Assembly: GCF_003807585.1 (NCBI RefSeq)
Contig: NZ_RMBX01000014.1
Span: forward strand, 1-64,000
Length of the DNA stretch: 64,000 bases
Origin: Chitinophaga barathri
GTDB lineage: Bacteria > Bacteroidota > Bacteroidia > Chitinophagales > Chitinophagaceae
Direction of reading: 5' to 3'
This document shows positions 19,344-28,089 of the stretch, piece by piece; position 1 is the stretch's first letter; each line of letters opens with the position of its first letter. Under the pieces are notes generated by a model. It saw only the letters and a list, made by a program, of their open reading frames with translations, did not search any database and had not been told where the DNA came from. The position numbers and the translations under genes are program-made.

Positions 19344-19769
19344 ATGAGCAACCGTCCGAAGATCTTTTTATTCGCAGATGACGATCCCGAAGACCAGGAA
19401 ATACTGGAAGATGCAATAAAGGCCATTGATCCGGAGATCAAACTGCACATGGTGCACAACGGGCAGCAGGCGATAGAGTACCTTGAAAGTTGCAGCGACC
19501 CGGACCTGCCTTGTTTTATCATCCTGGATTATAAAATGCCTGTGTTCAATGCAGTGGAAGTGCTGGAACGGATACATTACCACCCCAGGCTGCATCCCAT
19601 TCCCAAAGTAGTATGGAGCACCTCCAACCAGCCGGAACATGTGAAATTATGCCTTCAGAAAGGCGCCCTTGAATATTTTGTGAAACCCATGCAGATGAGC
19701 GAACTGGCAGAGATTGCCCGCCGTATGTTGGACCTCTGCGAAAACGCTTTGGACAAACGCCCTCAATAA
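19344..19769 (+). CDS. Single-domain response regulator
   Basis: A 141-residue receiver: acidic pocket ADDDPED, phospho-acceptor Asp in FIILDYKMPVFN, switch residues in VVWSTSN, Lys in YFVKPMQ. I use the ATG at 19344; a TTG seven codons upstream is possible. Its 3' end overlaps the end of the convergent PAS kinase gene by 7 bp, and that kinase is the obvious candidate partner. It resembles the receivers at 10360 and, less closely, 27666. No output domain is present. Confidence 0.92.
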   Translation: MSNRPKIFLFADDDPEDQEILEDAIKAIDPEIKLHMVHNGQQAIEYLESCSDPDLPCFIILDYKMPVFNAVEVLERIHYHPRLHPIPKVVWSTSNQPEHVKLCLQKGALEYFVKPMQMSELAEIARRMLDLCENALDKRPQ

Positions 19770-21421
19770 CCCGTTCCGGGAAGATATATTGCAAATTCAG
19801 CACCCTGGCTGGGCAGGCTGCTCGCCCTGATGATCCCCTGGTGGTTCTGTACGATCTTTTTGCAGATTGCCAGCCCTATGCCCGTGCCGGCATACCCCGG
19901 ATCGTCGTGCAGGCGCTGAAACAGGTCAAATATTTTTGATGTATAGGAGGTATCGAACCCTACCCCGTTATCTGTTATGGTAATCTTGTGATATATGGCT
20001 TCCGGGTTCCTGATGTCCTTTAACTCCGAGCCGGGCACAAGACTGGCGGCGATGGTGATCTTTGGCGCACGGTCCGGGTGAAAATATTTGAGCGAATTAC
20101 TGATGAGATTTTCGAACAGTTGGTTGAATTGAAAAGGAATAGCCCTGATCACGGGCAACAGCCCGCATTCTATCACCGCGCCCGTTCTTTCAATGGAATC
20201 GTGATAGGTCAGCACAACGGTATTCACGATCGCGTTCAGGTTCACAGGCGCCAGTTCCTGCGAAAAGGAAGAGGCTTTGGAATAGGTGAGCAGGTCGTCT
20301 ATCAGCTGCTGCATTCGCCCGGCGGCGTTAACGGACCGGCCAAGATATTCTTTCATTTTTTCGGGCAGCGCTCCGGCGTGCTCATTGATGTAGTTATTAT
20401 AGAATTGTATCTTGCGTAAAGGTTCTTTCATATCATGCGCCGCCGCGTAGGCAAACTGTTCCAGTTCTTTGTTCTGAAATTCCAGTTCCTCCGCGTATTT
20501 CCTGATCTTGTCCTCCGCGATCTTTTTCTCCGTCAGGTCGCGCGTTACTTTTGAAAACCCGATGATGCCTCCCGCATCGTTGTGCAGTGCGGTGATCACG
20601 ATGCTGCCCCAGAAACGGGTGCCGTTTTTTCTGATGCGCCATCCTTCCTGCATGGCTTTGCCAAATGTTTCCGCGGCGGCCATCAGCTTATTGGGAAGTT
20701 GTTGCTGCCGGTCTTCGGGCAGGTAAAATATACTGAAATGTTTCCCGATGATCTCCTCTTCCCGGTACCCTTTGATCTTTTCCGCCCCTTTGTTCCAGTT
20801 CTGTATGATTCCTTCCTTGTTCATTAACAGGATGGCGTAATCCTCCACTTCCTCAATCATTTTATGATAACGCTCTTCGCTGATCTTCAGCTCCCGGTTT
20901 TTTTCGATCAGTTCCCTGGTTTGCTCCAGTGCGTTTTTTTCGAGATTGACCACCATCAGGCGTGAGTTTTCTTCGCTGGCTCGTAGCAGGTTTTCCGCTT
21001 TCCGGATGTCCGTGATGTCCACCAGCATATTTACCGCGCCGGTCATTTTTCCTTCCCCGTCAAACATGGGGCGTGGAAAAGGCGCCACATTCCGGCGGCT
21101 GCCGTCCGGCCGTTCCACTATGATCTCCACACCCGTCACCTCCCGGCCTTCCCGGAGCGTGATCGCCATGGGACAGCTGTCCAGCGCCATGGGCTCACCA
21201 TTAGTATCATATATCTTCCAGGAACCGCACCACAGGTCTTTCCCCAGCTCGGGCTCCCGGCCCCAAAGAAGGGTGGCCGCGTGGTTATAGTGGCTGATCC
21301 GCCCGGAAGCGTCAGTGGAGTATATAGCTGCCGGTAATGTCTGAATGAAATCCAGGTATCCCGCCCCTGGTATCCCCCCTGCAGGTTTATCTGTGTGCTG
21401 GTTGTTTGTATCTGTTTCCAT
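19763..21421 (-). CDS. PAS-domain sensor histidine kinase
   Basis: From the ATG at 21421 (a GTG lies two codons upstream) the protein has 552 residues. A first PAS domain with PAC-type tail occupies about 25-140, a coiled coil 145-185, a second PAS about 190-310 (YAILLMNKEGIIQNWNKGAE), HisKA with H329 in AAAHDMKEPLRK, and a HATPase domain with DNGVGFD and GTGIGLAICKKI. No membrane helix is present, so it should sense cytoplasmic signals. The DMKEPLR HisKA type is the same subclass as in the kinase at 16956. It is convergent with, and overlaps, the receiver at 19344. Confidence 0.93.
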   Translation of the reverse strand: METDTNNQHTDKPAGGIPGAGYLDFIQTLPAAIYSTDASGRISHYNHAATLLWGREPELGKDLWCGSWKIYDTNGEPMALDSCPMAITLREGREVTGVEIIVERPDGSRRNVAPFPRPMFDGEGKMTGAVNMLVDITDIRKAENLLRASEENSRLMVVNLEKNALEQTRELIEKNRELKISEERYHKMIEEVEDYAILLMNKEGIIQNWNKGAEKIKGYREEEIIGKHFSIFYLPEDRQQQLPNKLMAAAETFGKAMQEGWRIRKNGTRFWGSIVITALHNDAGGIIGFSKVTRDLTEKKIAEDKIRKYAEELEFQNKELEQFAYAAAHDMKEPLRKIQFYNNYINEHAGALPEKMKEYLGRSVNAAGRMQQLIDDLLTYSKASSFSQELAPVNLNAIVNTVVLTYHDSIERTGAVIECGLLPVIRAIPFQFNQLFENLISNSLKYFHPDRAPKITIAASLVPGSELKDIRNPEAIYHKITITDNGVGFDTSYTSKIFDLFQRLHDDPGYAGTGIGLAICKKIVQNHQGIIRASSLPSQGAEFAIYLPGTGY

Positions 21422-21581
21422 GGGCACTGAAGGTGTATTGCTAAGTTACCCTTGTGTGCCCAAATGATGTGCCATGAATATTATTATGGTTGTTTTCAGT
21501 CGTACGCCGCATCCTGGCCTTCTCGTTATTGAAGTCTGAAGAGGGAGTGATCATGCAGGGGTAAATTACAAACTTTCGTGT

Positions 21582-23564
21582 TTAGAACACGGCCGGCGGT
21601 TCTTTGGGCAACTGGAAATAAAACGTGCTGCCCTGGCCGGGAATGCTGTTGATCCGCAGCTCGCCGCCATTATTCACCACAAATTCCTTGCAGAGCCACA
21701 GGCCCAGGCCGGTGCCTTTTTCGTTGGCCGTACCGTCCGTGGAATAGAGTTTATTGCCATACAGTATTTTGTACACCGCTTCACTGGTAAGGCCATTGCC
21801 GCTGTCCGTTACAAACAATTCCACTTTATTGCCGGCGTCCCTGGCGCCGAGAGAAACGGTACCGCCACGGGGCGTGAACTTGATCGCATTGTCCAGCAGG
21901 TTTCGGACGATCAGTTCCAGCTGGTGATCGTCCGCATACACAACGGCGCCCGGCGGCACGGAAGCCTCCAGTTTGATGTTTTTCTGCCCCGCGGAAAACC
22001 GGTAAGTATCGGTAATAAGCTGGAAAAGCTGCGCCAGTTCTACTTTCACGGGTCTCGTCTCAATGCGGTTCATCTGCGACAGCGACCAGTTGAGCATATT
22101 GTGCATGGTGGAATTGATATGTTTGATATGCTGCCGTGCCATCTGTGCAAATTCCTTGATCTCCTGCGGCGTAAGCGCTTTCATTTCCAGCAGTTCCAGC
22201 AGTCCGGACAAGGTGCCCAGCGGCGTACGCAGGTCGTGGGAAATGATGCCCAGCAATTTATCCTTTACCGTATTGCTTTCGCGGAGGTGCTGCATCATTT
22301 TGGCGAGCTCCTGCGTGCGGAGGTTCACTTTATCCTCCAGCAGGTCCTTTTGCGTAATGGCATATTGCAGGTGCGCCGCCTGCATGTCGATCGTTTCTTT
22401 TTTAAGCAGCGCATACCGGTGGCCTAAAGCCAGCGACAGCAATACCATTTCAACAGCGGAACCAATGGGCAATATGTGGAACGACCAATGTCCGTAAGGC
22501 AAAACGCCGATATTGGTGGTCACAAACAGCAGGATACAGACCAGTAGCGTGCTCCATGCAATGATGAAATACAGCGCGGGTTTATATCCTCTCCTGATAG
22601 CCCTTATCGCCATCCAGATGAACAGGATGGGAATGCAGAAGCTGCACAGCTCATTGATGCGGATGGCCGGTTCGCGCCAGCCGAATGCCAGGCAAAACAC
22701 CGGCACCCACAGCAGCCAGAATATAACACGGAGGATGCGCGTTTGCAGCGGCGCATATTTTTTGCTTTGCAGGAAAAGGATGGAAAACCCGATGGTGAAC
22801 ATATAACTGATCGCCGCCATCCCGATGCCGTACTGGTTAAAGAACAAGGCGGCGGAAGGGCTCAGGCTGTAATGAAAGCCGCGAAGGTAAAGAAGATTGA
22901 AGCCCGCCAGCGAAATAAGATAACCCAGGTACCAGAGGTAAGCCTTGTCCCTGATCCAGATAAACAACAAAAGGTTGTAGAAAAACAACGCCAGCACTAC
23001 CCCGAGATAGATCAGCTCCACCACGTACATACCCGCCAGCGCGGTGGGTATGCCTTCTGCGGTAGCTACTGCCAGCGGCACGATCAGGGCGTTGCCCGTA
23101 CGCGCCCGCAGCCAGAAATCCACCGGCAGCCCATCGTTTGCCGGCAGCTCAAAAGTAAACCCATGGAAGTGGAAAGTATTGGGCTTGTACTGCATACTGC
23201 CGGATTGTACGGTATGCAGCTGGCCCTCGTGTTCGTAATAGAGGCTCAGGCTGTCTATATTGGAAAACTCTATCAGCAGGTAAGTAACGTTGGTGGCATT
23301 ATTGCTCACCCTCCCATGTATCCACACGGCGGAGGAAGTAATGCCGAATGCGCCCATCTCATGTTTCACCGGCTGAAAAAGCGAACCGTAAGCCTGCTGG
23401 CGCACCTGCTGGAAAGTAAGCATAGCGGTGGGATCCACGAGCCAGCCGGAGGTTTGTGCTATGCGCACGTAGGGCCTGTCGCTGCTCAGTACATTCACAT
23501 TCTGAGCCGGCAGCAACCGTGGAGATAAAAGCGCCAGGATGAGACAGATGACAAAATTTCTCAA
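21582..23564 (-). CDS. 7TM-DISM sensor histidine kinase
   Basis: The 660-residue protein has a signal peptide (residues 1-21), an extracytoplasmic 7TMR-DISMED2 beta-sandwich (about 30-170), seven membrane helices (about 178-385), a short coiled coil, HisKA with H443 in GIISHDLRTPLG, and HATPase with SGNGL and GTGLGLWLCKEF. The start must be TTG at 23564: an in-frame TAA lies four codons upstream and the next ATG (codon 48) would remove the signal peptide. 7TM-DISM proteins are thought to sense ligands through the periplasmic domain, often carbohydrates. It is on the same strand and 160 bp upstream of the PAS kinase. Confidence 0.93.
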   Translation of the reverse strand: MRNFVICLILALLSPRLLPAQNVNVLSSDRPYVRIAQTSGWLVDPTAMLTFQQVRQQAYGSLFQPVKHEMGAFGITSSAVWIHGRVSNNATNVTYLLIEFSNIDSLSLYYEHEGQLHTVQSGSMQYKPNTFHFHGFTFELPANDGLPVDFWLRARTGNALIVPLAVATAEGIPTALAGMYVVELIYLGVVLALFFYNLLLFIWIRDKAYLWYLGYLISLAGFNLLYLRGFHYSLSPSAALFFNQYGIGMAAISYMFTIGFSILFLQSKKYAPLQTRILRVIFWLLWVPVFCLAFGWREPAIRINELCSFCIPILFIWMAIRAIRRGYKPALYFIIAWSTLLVCILLFVTTNIGVLPYGHWSFHILPIGSAVEMVLLSLALGHRYALLKKETIDMQAAHLQYAITQKDLLEDKVNLRTQELAKMMQHLRESNTVKDKLLGIISHDLRTPLGTLSGLLELLEMKALTPQEIKEFAQMARQHIKHINSTMHNMLNWSLSQMNRIETRPVKVELAQLFQLITDTYRFSAGQKNIKLEASVPPGAVVYADDHQLELIVRNLLDNAIKFTPRGGTVSLGARDAGNKVELFVTDSGNGLTSEAVYKILYGNKLYSTDGTANEKGTGLGLWLCKEFVVNNGGELRINSIPGQGSTFYFQLPKEPPAVF

Positions 23565-23648
23565 TACGGTGGGTTATGCATGTGTGAACATCATTCTTAA
23601 TATAAGACAATTTATAGTACCAAAAGGGTGAAGTCCACATGAAATATT

Positions 23649-24614
23649 TCACACCTTATTCACGCCATATGGCAGGGCCTCTCCTTTCAGTCCCGCAATG
23701 ATGTTTTCCGCCGCCATCCTGGCCATCCCGCTGCGGGCTTCCACCGTGGCGGACCCGATGTGCGGCAGCACCGCTACATTGGGCATGTTCAGCAATGGAT
23801 TGTTTTGATCCATAGGCTCGGGATTGGTCACGTCCAGGCCGGCACCCCAGATGGTTTTACTTTCCAGCGCGGCCAGCAGGTCCTGCTCATTGTGCATGGC
23901 TCCCCTGGCGGTATTGATAAAGATGGAACCGGGTTTCATCTGAGCAAAGGCGGCTGCATCGAATTTACCGGCGGTTTCAGGGGTAAGGGCCGCGTGAAGG
24001 CTGAGCACATCGCTTTCTTTCAGCAGGTCTTCAAAACTCACATACCGGGCGCCCAGCAGTTGTTCCGCTTCTTCGTTCCGGTGACGGTTGTGGTAAATGA
24101 GCGGCATATCAAATGCGCCCCGGCATTTTTTTGCCAGCGCCATACCTATTTTACCCAGGCCCAACACGCCCAGCGTCCGGCCGTTGAGTTCAATGCCCAG
24201 GTTGGTGGTAGGTTCAAAAAAGCCCCATTCTCCCCGCCCGATCACCTTGTGCATATAAAAAGCCTTGCGGGCGGTGGCGAGCATGAGCAGGAAAGCAGTA
24301 TCGGCCGTGGCATTGCTCAACACACCGGGCGTGTTGCCAATAGGGATCTTCAGCGCGGTAGCCGCCGGAACGTCCACATTATCATATCCAACGGCCATGA
24401 GCGACACCACTTTCAGGTGAGAGCAGGCTTGCAGGAATGCCGCGTTTATTTTGTTTCCGCCTACGCTCAGCAGCGCATCGTGGGTTTTACAGGCGGCTAT
24501 CAGCTCCTCCGGGCTGAGGTGCCTTTTCTCACGGTGCTCTGTGTATTGAATGCCTGCATTACGCAATAATTCCAGTCCTGTTTCAGGGATGATCCTGGTG
24601 ATGAATACTTTCAT
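23649..24614 (-). CDS. D-2-hydroxyacid dehydrogenase (glyoxylate/hydroxypyruvate reductase type)
   Basis: The 321-residue protein carries the NAD(P) Rossmann motif GLGKIG (about residues 157-162), and the catalytic triad of the family: Arg in NTARGA, Glu in DVTNPEP and His in LPHIGSAT. The length and the GVLSNATADTAFLLML segment match the GyaR/GhrB group, which reduces glyoxylate or hydroxypyruvate. It is cytoplasmic. It is divergent from the aldo/keto reductase at 24676, with a 61-bp shared upstream region. Confidence 0.9.
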   Translation of the reverse strand: MKVFITRIIPETGLELLRNAGIQYTEHREKRHLSPEELIAACKTHDALLSVGGNKINAAFLQACSHLKVVSLMAVGYDNVDVPAATALKIPIGNTPGVLSNATADTAFLLMLATARKAFYMHKVIGRGEWGFFEPTTNLGIELNGRTLGVLGLGKIGMALAKKCRGAFDMPLIYHNRHRNEEAEQLLGARYVSFEDLLKESDVLSLHAALTPETAGKFDAAAFAQMKPGSIFINTARGAMHNEQDLLAALESKTIWGAGLDVTNPEPMDQNNPLLNMPNVAVLPHIGSATVEARSGMARMAAENIIAGLKGEALPYGVNKV

Positions 24615-24626
24615 GATCGATGCCGG

Positions 24627-24654
24627 TTGTAAGGATAAAGATCATGCTATTTTG
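24627..24654 (+). promoter_or_regulatory. Putative promoter for the aldo/keto reductase gene
   Basis: TTG at 24627-24629 and TATTTTG at 24648-24654, separated by 18 nt, approximate the Bacteroidota TTG/TAnnTTTG promoter with one base missing in the -7 box. The start codon follows 21 bp later. Confidence 0.35.
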
Positions 24655-24675
24655 TTAGATTCGTACCCTTAAATC

Positions 24676-25638
24676 ATGCTCATGGAAACAAGAACGCTTG
24701 GAAATACAGGATTCCGGATCGCCCCGCTGATGTTCGGCGGCAACGTGTTCGGATGGACGGCCGATGAACCAACTTCCTTCCGCCTGCTGGATGCATTCAC
24801 AGATGCGGGCTTCAACGCGGTGGACACCGCGGATACCTATACCCGCTGGGTACCCGGCAATACGGGCGGGGATTCTGAAAGGGTGATCGGGAAATGGCTG
24901 CGCAAAACAGGAAAACGCGATAAGATCATACTCGCCACCAAAGTAGGCGGCGTATTCAGTGAAGAAAAACGGGGGCTGAAAAAAGCTTACATCCTTCAAT
25001 CCATCGAAGATTCGCTGCAAAGACTGCAAACGGATTACATCGATCTTTACCAGACGCATTACGATGACGAGGAAACACGCATCGCGGAAACGCTGGAAGC
25101 CTACGCCGAAATAATCAAATCAGGAAAAGTGCGCGCCATCGGTACTTCCAATATGAGCCTGCCGCGCATCATTGCTTCGGCTGCGCTGAGCAAGGAAAAA
25201 GGTTTCCCAAAATACCAAACCCTTCAGCCGGAATACAATCTTTTTGACCGTGAAAAATTTGAAACGGAATATGCGCCTTACGCCATGGAGCACAACCTCG
25301 GTGTGATCCCGTATTTCGCGCTGGCCAGCGGTTTCCTTACCGGCAAATACAGGACGGCGGAAGATATTACGAACAGCAGCCGCGCCAAATACCTTGGCAA
25401 ATACATGACGGAAAGAGGCTTCCGCATCCTGGACGCGCTGGATAATGTGGCCGCGCGTTATCACGCCAAACCCGCTATGATAGCCATCGCCTGGCTGATG
25501 AACCGGCCCGGCGTCACCGCGCCTATCGCCAGCGCCACCAGTCTCACCCAGCTGGACGAACTGCTCCGCGCCGTTTCCCTGAAGCTGGATACCGATGCCA
25601 TGGATCAGCTGAACGCGGCGAGCGATTACAATAACTGA
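24676..25638 (+). CDS. Aldo/keto reductase
   Basis: The 320-residue TIM-barrel oxidoreductase has the AKR tetrad: D50 and Y55 in DTADTY, K89 in ATKVGG, and His in YQTHYDD. It starts GNTGFRIAPLMFGGN, as in the AKR groups often annotated as YdjG or YajO-like, NADPH-dependent aldehyde/ketone reductases. The physiological substrate is not apparent. A second in-frame ATG two codons downstream (24682) is an alternative start. A strong terminator follows at 25665. Confidence 0.92.
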   Translation: MLMETRTLGNTGFRIAPLMFGGNVFGWTADEPTSFRLLDAFTDAGFNAVDTADTYTRWVPGNTGGDSERVIGKWLRKTGKRDKIILATKVGGVFSEEKRGLKKAYILQSIEDSLQRLQTDYIDLYQTHYDDEETRIAETLEAYAEIIKSGKVRAIGTSNMSLPRIIASAALSKEKGFPKYQTLQPEYNLFDREKFETEYAPYAMEHNLGVIPYFALASGFLTGKYRTAEDITNSSRAKYLGKYMTERGFRILDALDNVAARYHAKPAMIAIAWLMNRPGVTAPIASATSLTQLDELLRAVSLKLDTDAMDQLNAASDYNN

Positions 25639-25664
25639 GAGCTATAAGATATCTTATAAAAATC

Positions 25665-25695
25665 AAATCCCCGGCTCGTTTGTGGCCGGGGATTT
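25665..25695 (+). terminator. Rho-independent terminator after the aldo/keto reductase
   Basis: Perfect 11-bp arms (25665-25675, 25685-25695, AAATCCCCGGC and complement) with a nine-base loop, 27 bp past the stop. The stem's A/T ends supply the U run in either direction. Confidence 0.85.
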
Positions 25696-25851
25696 GTTGT
25701 ATAATATCATTCGTTTTTGATGCGGTATTCTCTATCATCATCCGGCAAACGGCTTGCTCAACCGCCACGCTTTGCTAAAAGTACGCAAACGCAGTACACA
25801 TAAAGCCCCTCAGCACCTTCAACCCCCTTTTTACTCTCAAATTCGCCATTC

Positions 25852-25906
25852 TAAGTCCAGGGTAAGTCCAGGGTAAGTCCAAGCTAAGTCCAGGGTAAGT
25901 CCAGGT
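25852..25906. repeat. Five tandem 11-bp units (TAAGTCCAGGG)
   Basis: Units 1, 2 and 4 are TAAGTCCAGGG; unit 3 is TAAGTCCAAGC and unit 5 TAAGTCCAGGT. The array lies in the 342-bp gap (25639-25980) between two convergent genes. Apart from the terminator at 25665 I see nothing else in that gap. The period is close to one helical turn and the copy number equals that of the array at 38278. Confidence 0.9.
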
Positions 25907-25980
25907 ATGACCCATACATGCATCATGTTCGACGGCAGTGCCAGGTATTGACCATCTATTCATGCTCCCATGCAACCGCT

Positions 25981-27492
25981 TTACTTCCTCGTCTTATCCG
26001 CTTCTTTCAGTTTTTCCAGCATAGCCGCCATCTCTTTCACCTTTTCAGGATGCTCCGCCGCGATATTTTGTTTTTCCCCTACGTCTTTTTTCAGGTCGTA
26101 CAGCTGCGGCGCGGAATCGTTGCCGGATTCGACATTCACTTCTTTCATTAGTTTCTGCCCGTTTGAAGGGGAGATGTATTTCAGGTCGCCCTGCACCAGG
26201 GACAGCGGGCCACCTTGCAGGATCAGCCAGTCCCGGCCTTTTTGTGTTTTGCCCAGCAGCGCGCCCAGCATATCAAAACTATCCGGCGCATCGGTGGCGC
26301 CCAGGGGCTGGCCGGTCATTTTTGCAAAAGACGCAAAAAGATCCACCTGGCTTATGAGCGCGTCAGAGGTCTGACCGGCTTTTACACCAGCGGGCCAGCT
26401 CACGATCCAGGGCACACGGGTGCCGCCTTCAAACGCGCTGTATTTGCCACCTCTCAATGGGCCAAGCGGCTGATGCCCGTTCTGCATGGTCACCGCTTCG
26501 TCCACATACCCGTCATCCAGCACGGGGCCATTGTCGCTGGAAAATATCACGAGCGTATTTTTCTCCAGGCCCAGCGCTTTCAGTTTTTCCATGATGCGGC
26601 CCACCATCCAGTCCATCTCAAGGATGGCGTCCCCACGGTAACCGAGGCCGCTCTTGCCTTTGAATGCAGTAGCGGGCATACGCGGCACATGTATGTCGCT
26701 GAGCGCGAAATACAGGAAAAAGGGGTGCCTGTGGTTTTCTTCGATGAACTGCTCCGCTTTGTCCGTAAAGGCGTAAGCAAGCTCTTCATCCGCCCAGCGG
26801 GCTTTCTGGCCGCCTTTCATAAAACCGATGCGGCCGATGCCGTTCACGATCGTATTGTTATGACCATGGGAGGCCTGCATTTTCAGCAACTCCGGGTTTT
26901 CTTTACCAGTCGGCTCGTTCCCGACTTTTTCTTTATAGTTGACGGTGATCGGGTCGTTTTTGTCAAGCCCCTGCACGCGGCCGTTCTCCACGAACACGGT
27001 AGGCACCCTATCCGCCGTGGCGGGGAAAAAGAACGAATAATCAAAACCCACTTCGTTTGGCCCGGGTTTGATATCCTCATTCCAGTCGATCTCTTTTCCA
27101 TCACCCAGGCCCAGGTGCCATTTGCCCACCAGCCCGGTTTTGTAACCGGCTTTCCGCATCATGGACGGAAGGGTGGGCTGCCCCACAGGCACGATCATGG
27201 CGGCATTGCCCGGCAGCACACCGGTACCGGTCTTGCGCCAGGGATACCTGCCGGTGATCAGCGCAAAACGGGAAGGAGTACAGGTAGCGGAGGTGGCATG
27301 ACCGTTCGTGAAGCGGATGCCGCTTTTGGCCAGCCGGTCGAGGTTTGGCGTTTTTACTTTGGTGGCGCCGTAGCAGCTCAGGTCCCCATACCCCGCATCA
27401 TCTGCATAAATAATGACAACATTCGGTTTTTGCTGTGCAAAAGCACCCGGGCCCAGGAGGCCCGTTATCAGCATAAAGAGTAACTTTTTCAT
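25981..27492 (-). CDS. Secreted sulfatase (arylsulfatase family)
   Basis: I start at the ATG at 27492, giving 503 residues with a clear signal peptide (MKKLLFMLITGLLGPGAFAQ); the frame extends 14 codons further upstream without one. The alkaline-phosphatase-fold features are present: metal-binding DD at 31-32, sulfatase signature C71-T-P-S-R, in which the Cys is converted to formylglycine, and later HVP, FSSDNGP and GGTRVPW. It would remove sulfate esters from glycans or small molecules in the periplasm or at the surface. A sulfatase-maturating enzyme is required but not encoded here. The receiver gene at 27666 is divergent. Confidence 0.93.
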   Translation of the reverse strand: MKKLLFMLITGLLGPGAFAQQKPNVVIIYADDAGYGDLSCYGATKVKTPNLDRLAKSGIRFTNGHATSATCTPSRFALITGRYPWRKTGTGVLPGNAAMIVPVGQPTLPSMMRKAGYKTGLVGKWHLGLGDGKEIDWNEDIKPGPNEVGFDYSFFFPATADRVPTVFVENGRVQGLDKNDPITVNYKEKVGNEPTGKENPELLKMQASHGHNNTIVNGIGRIGFMKGGQKARWADEELAYAFTDKAEQFIEENHRHPFFLYFALSDIHVPRMPATAFKGKSGLGYRGDAILEMDWMVGRIMEKLKALGLEKNTLVIFSSDNGPVLDDGYVDEAVTMQNGHQPLGPLRGGKYSAFEGGTRVPWIVSWPAGVKAGQTSDALISQVDLFASFAKMTGQPLGATDAPDSFDMLGALLGKTQKGRDWLILQGGPLSLVQGDLKYISPSNGQKLMKEVNVESGNDSAPQLYDLKKDVGEKQNIAAEHPEKVKEMAAMLEKLKEADKTRK

Positions 27493-27665
27493 CGGGTAAA
27501 CGTTAATTAAATATCGGGTTACAATCTTACTCATTAAATAGATCTTTTTTCAACATAAATTGATTAAATTAACAGTAATGCGTTTGCAATAGAATACATG
27601 AGGTTATTTTTCAATGTATTGCATAAGCCGATTGTTCGAAGTTTTAATTTTAATCCCAGCGCCGT

Positions 27666-28064
27666 ATGACGACAAATGTACCCACGATATTACTGATCGA
27701 CGATGATACCGATGACCAGGAAATGTTCCTTTCCGCCCTTGAGTTTATAGACGAATCCATTGTATGCAACACTGCGCCGAATGGTTACGAAGCTATTATG
27801 CAGCTGAACGACGCCGATTCCCTGCCTGACCTTATCTTTCTTGACCTCAACATGCCCGTGATGAACGGCGTGCAGTTCCTCCGGGAAGTGAAAGTGGCGC
27901 ACAAAGCCAAGGACGTGCCGGTGGTGATCTACTCCACAGCTTCAGACAACCAGACCATCCAGGAAGCCAAACAACTCGGCGCTTTCCAGTTCATTACCAA
28001 GCCGGAAAAATTCTCCGAGCTGGTAGGTTTGTTGCATGGGCTTTTATATCCCGCCACGCGTTAA
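27666..28064 (+). CDS. Single-domain response regulator
   Basis: A 132-residue receiver with pocket IDDDTDD, acceptor Asp in LIFLDLNMPVMNG, switch in VIYSTAS and Lys in FITKPEK. It lacks an output domain and lies between two sulfatase genes transcribed on the opposite strand: 173 bp from the first start, 25 bp from the end of the second. No kinase gene is adjacent, so its phosphodonor is unknown. Confidence 0.93.
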   Translation: MTTNVPTILLIDDDTDDQEMFLSALEFIDESIVCNTAPNGYEAIMQLNDADSLPDLIFLDLNMPVMNGVQFLREVKVAHKAKDVPVVIYSTASDNQTIQEAKQLGAFQFITKPEKFSELVGLLHGLLYPATR

Positions 28065-28089
28065 ACGTGGCGCCGTGACCGTTACGATG

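Noticed and set aside
25852..25906. CRISPR array
   Set aside because: The 11-bp units have no spacers and no cas genes are nearby; the same applies at 38278.
27493..27534. Upstream extension of the first sulfatase (14 codons)
   Set aside because: The signal peptide begins at the internal ATG at 27492; the extension would bury it.
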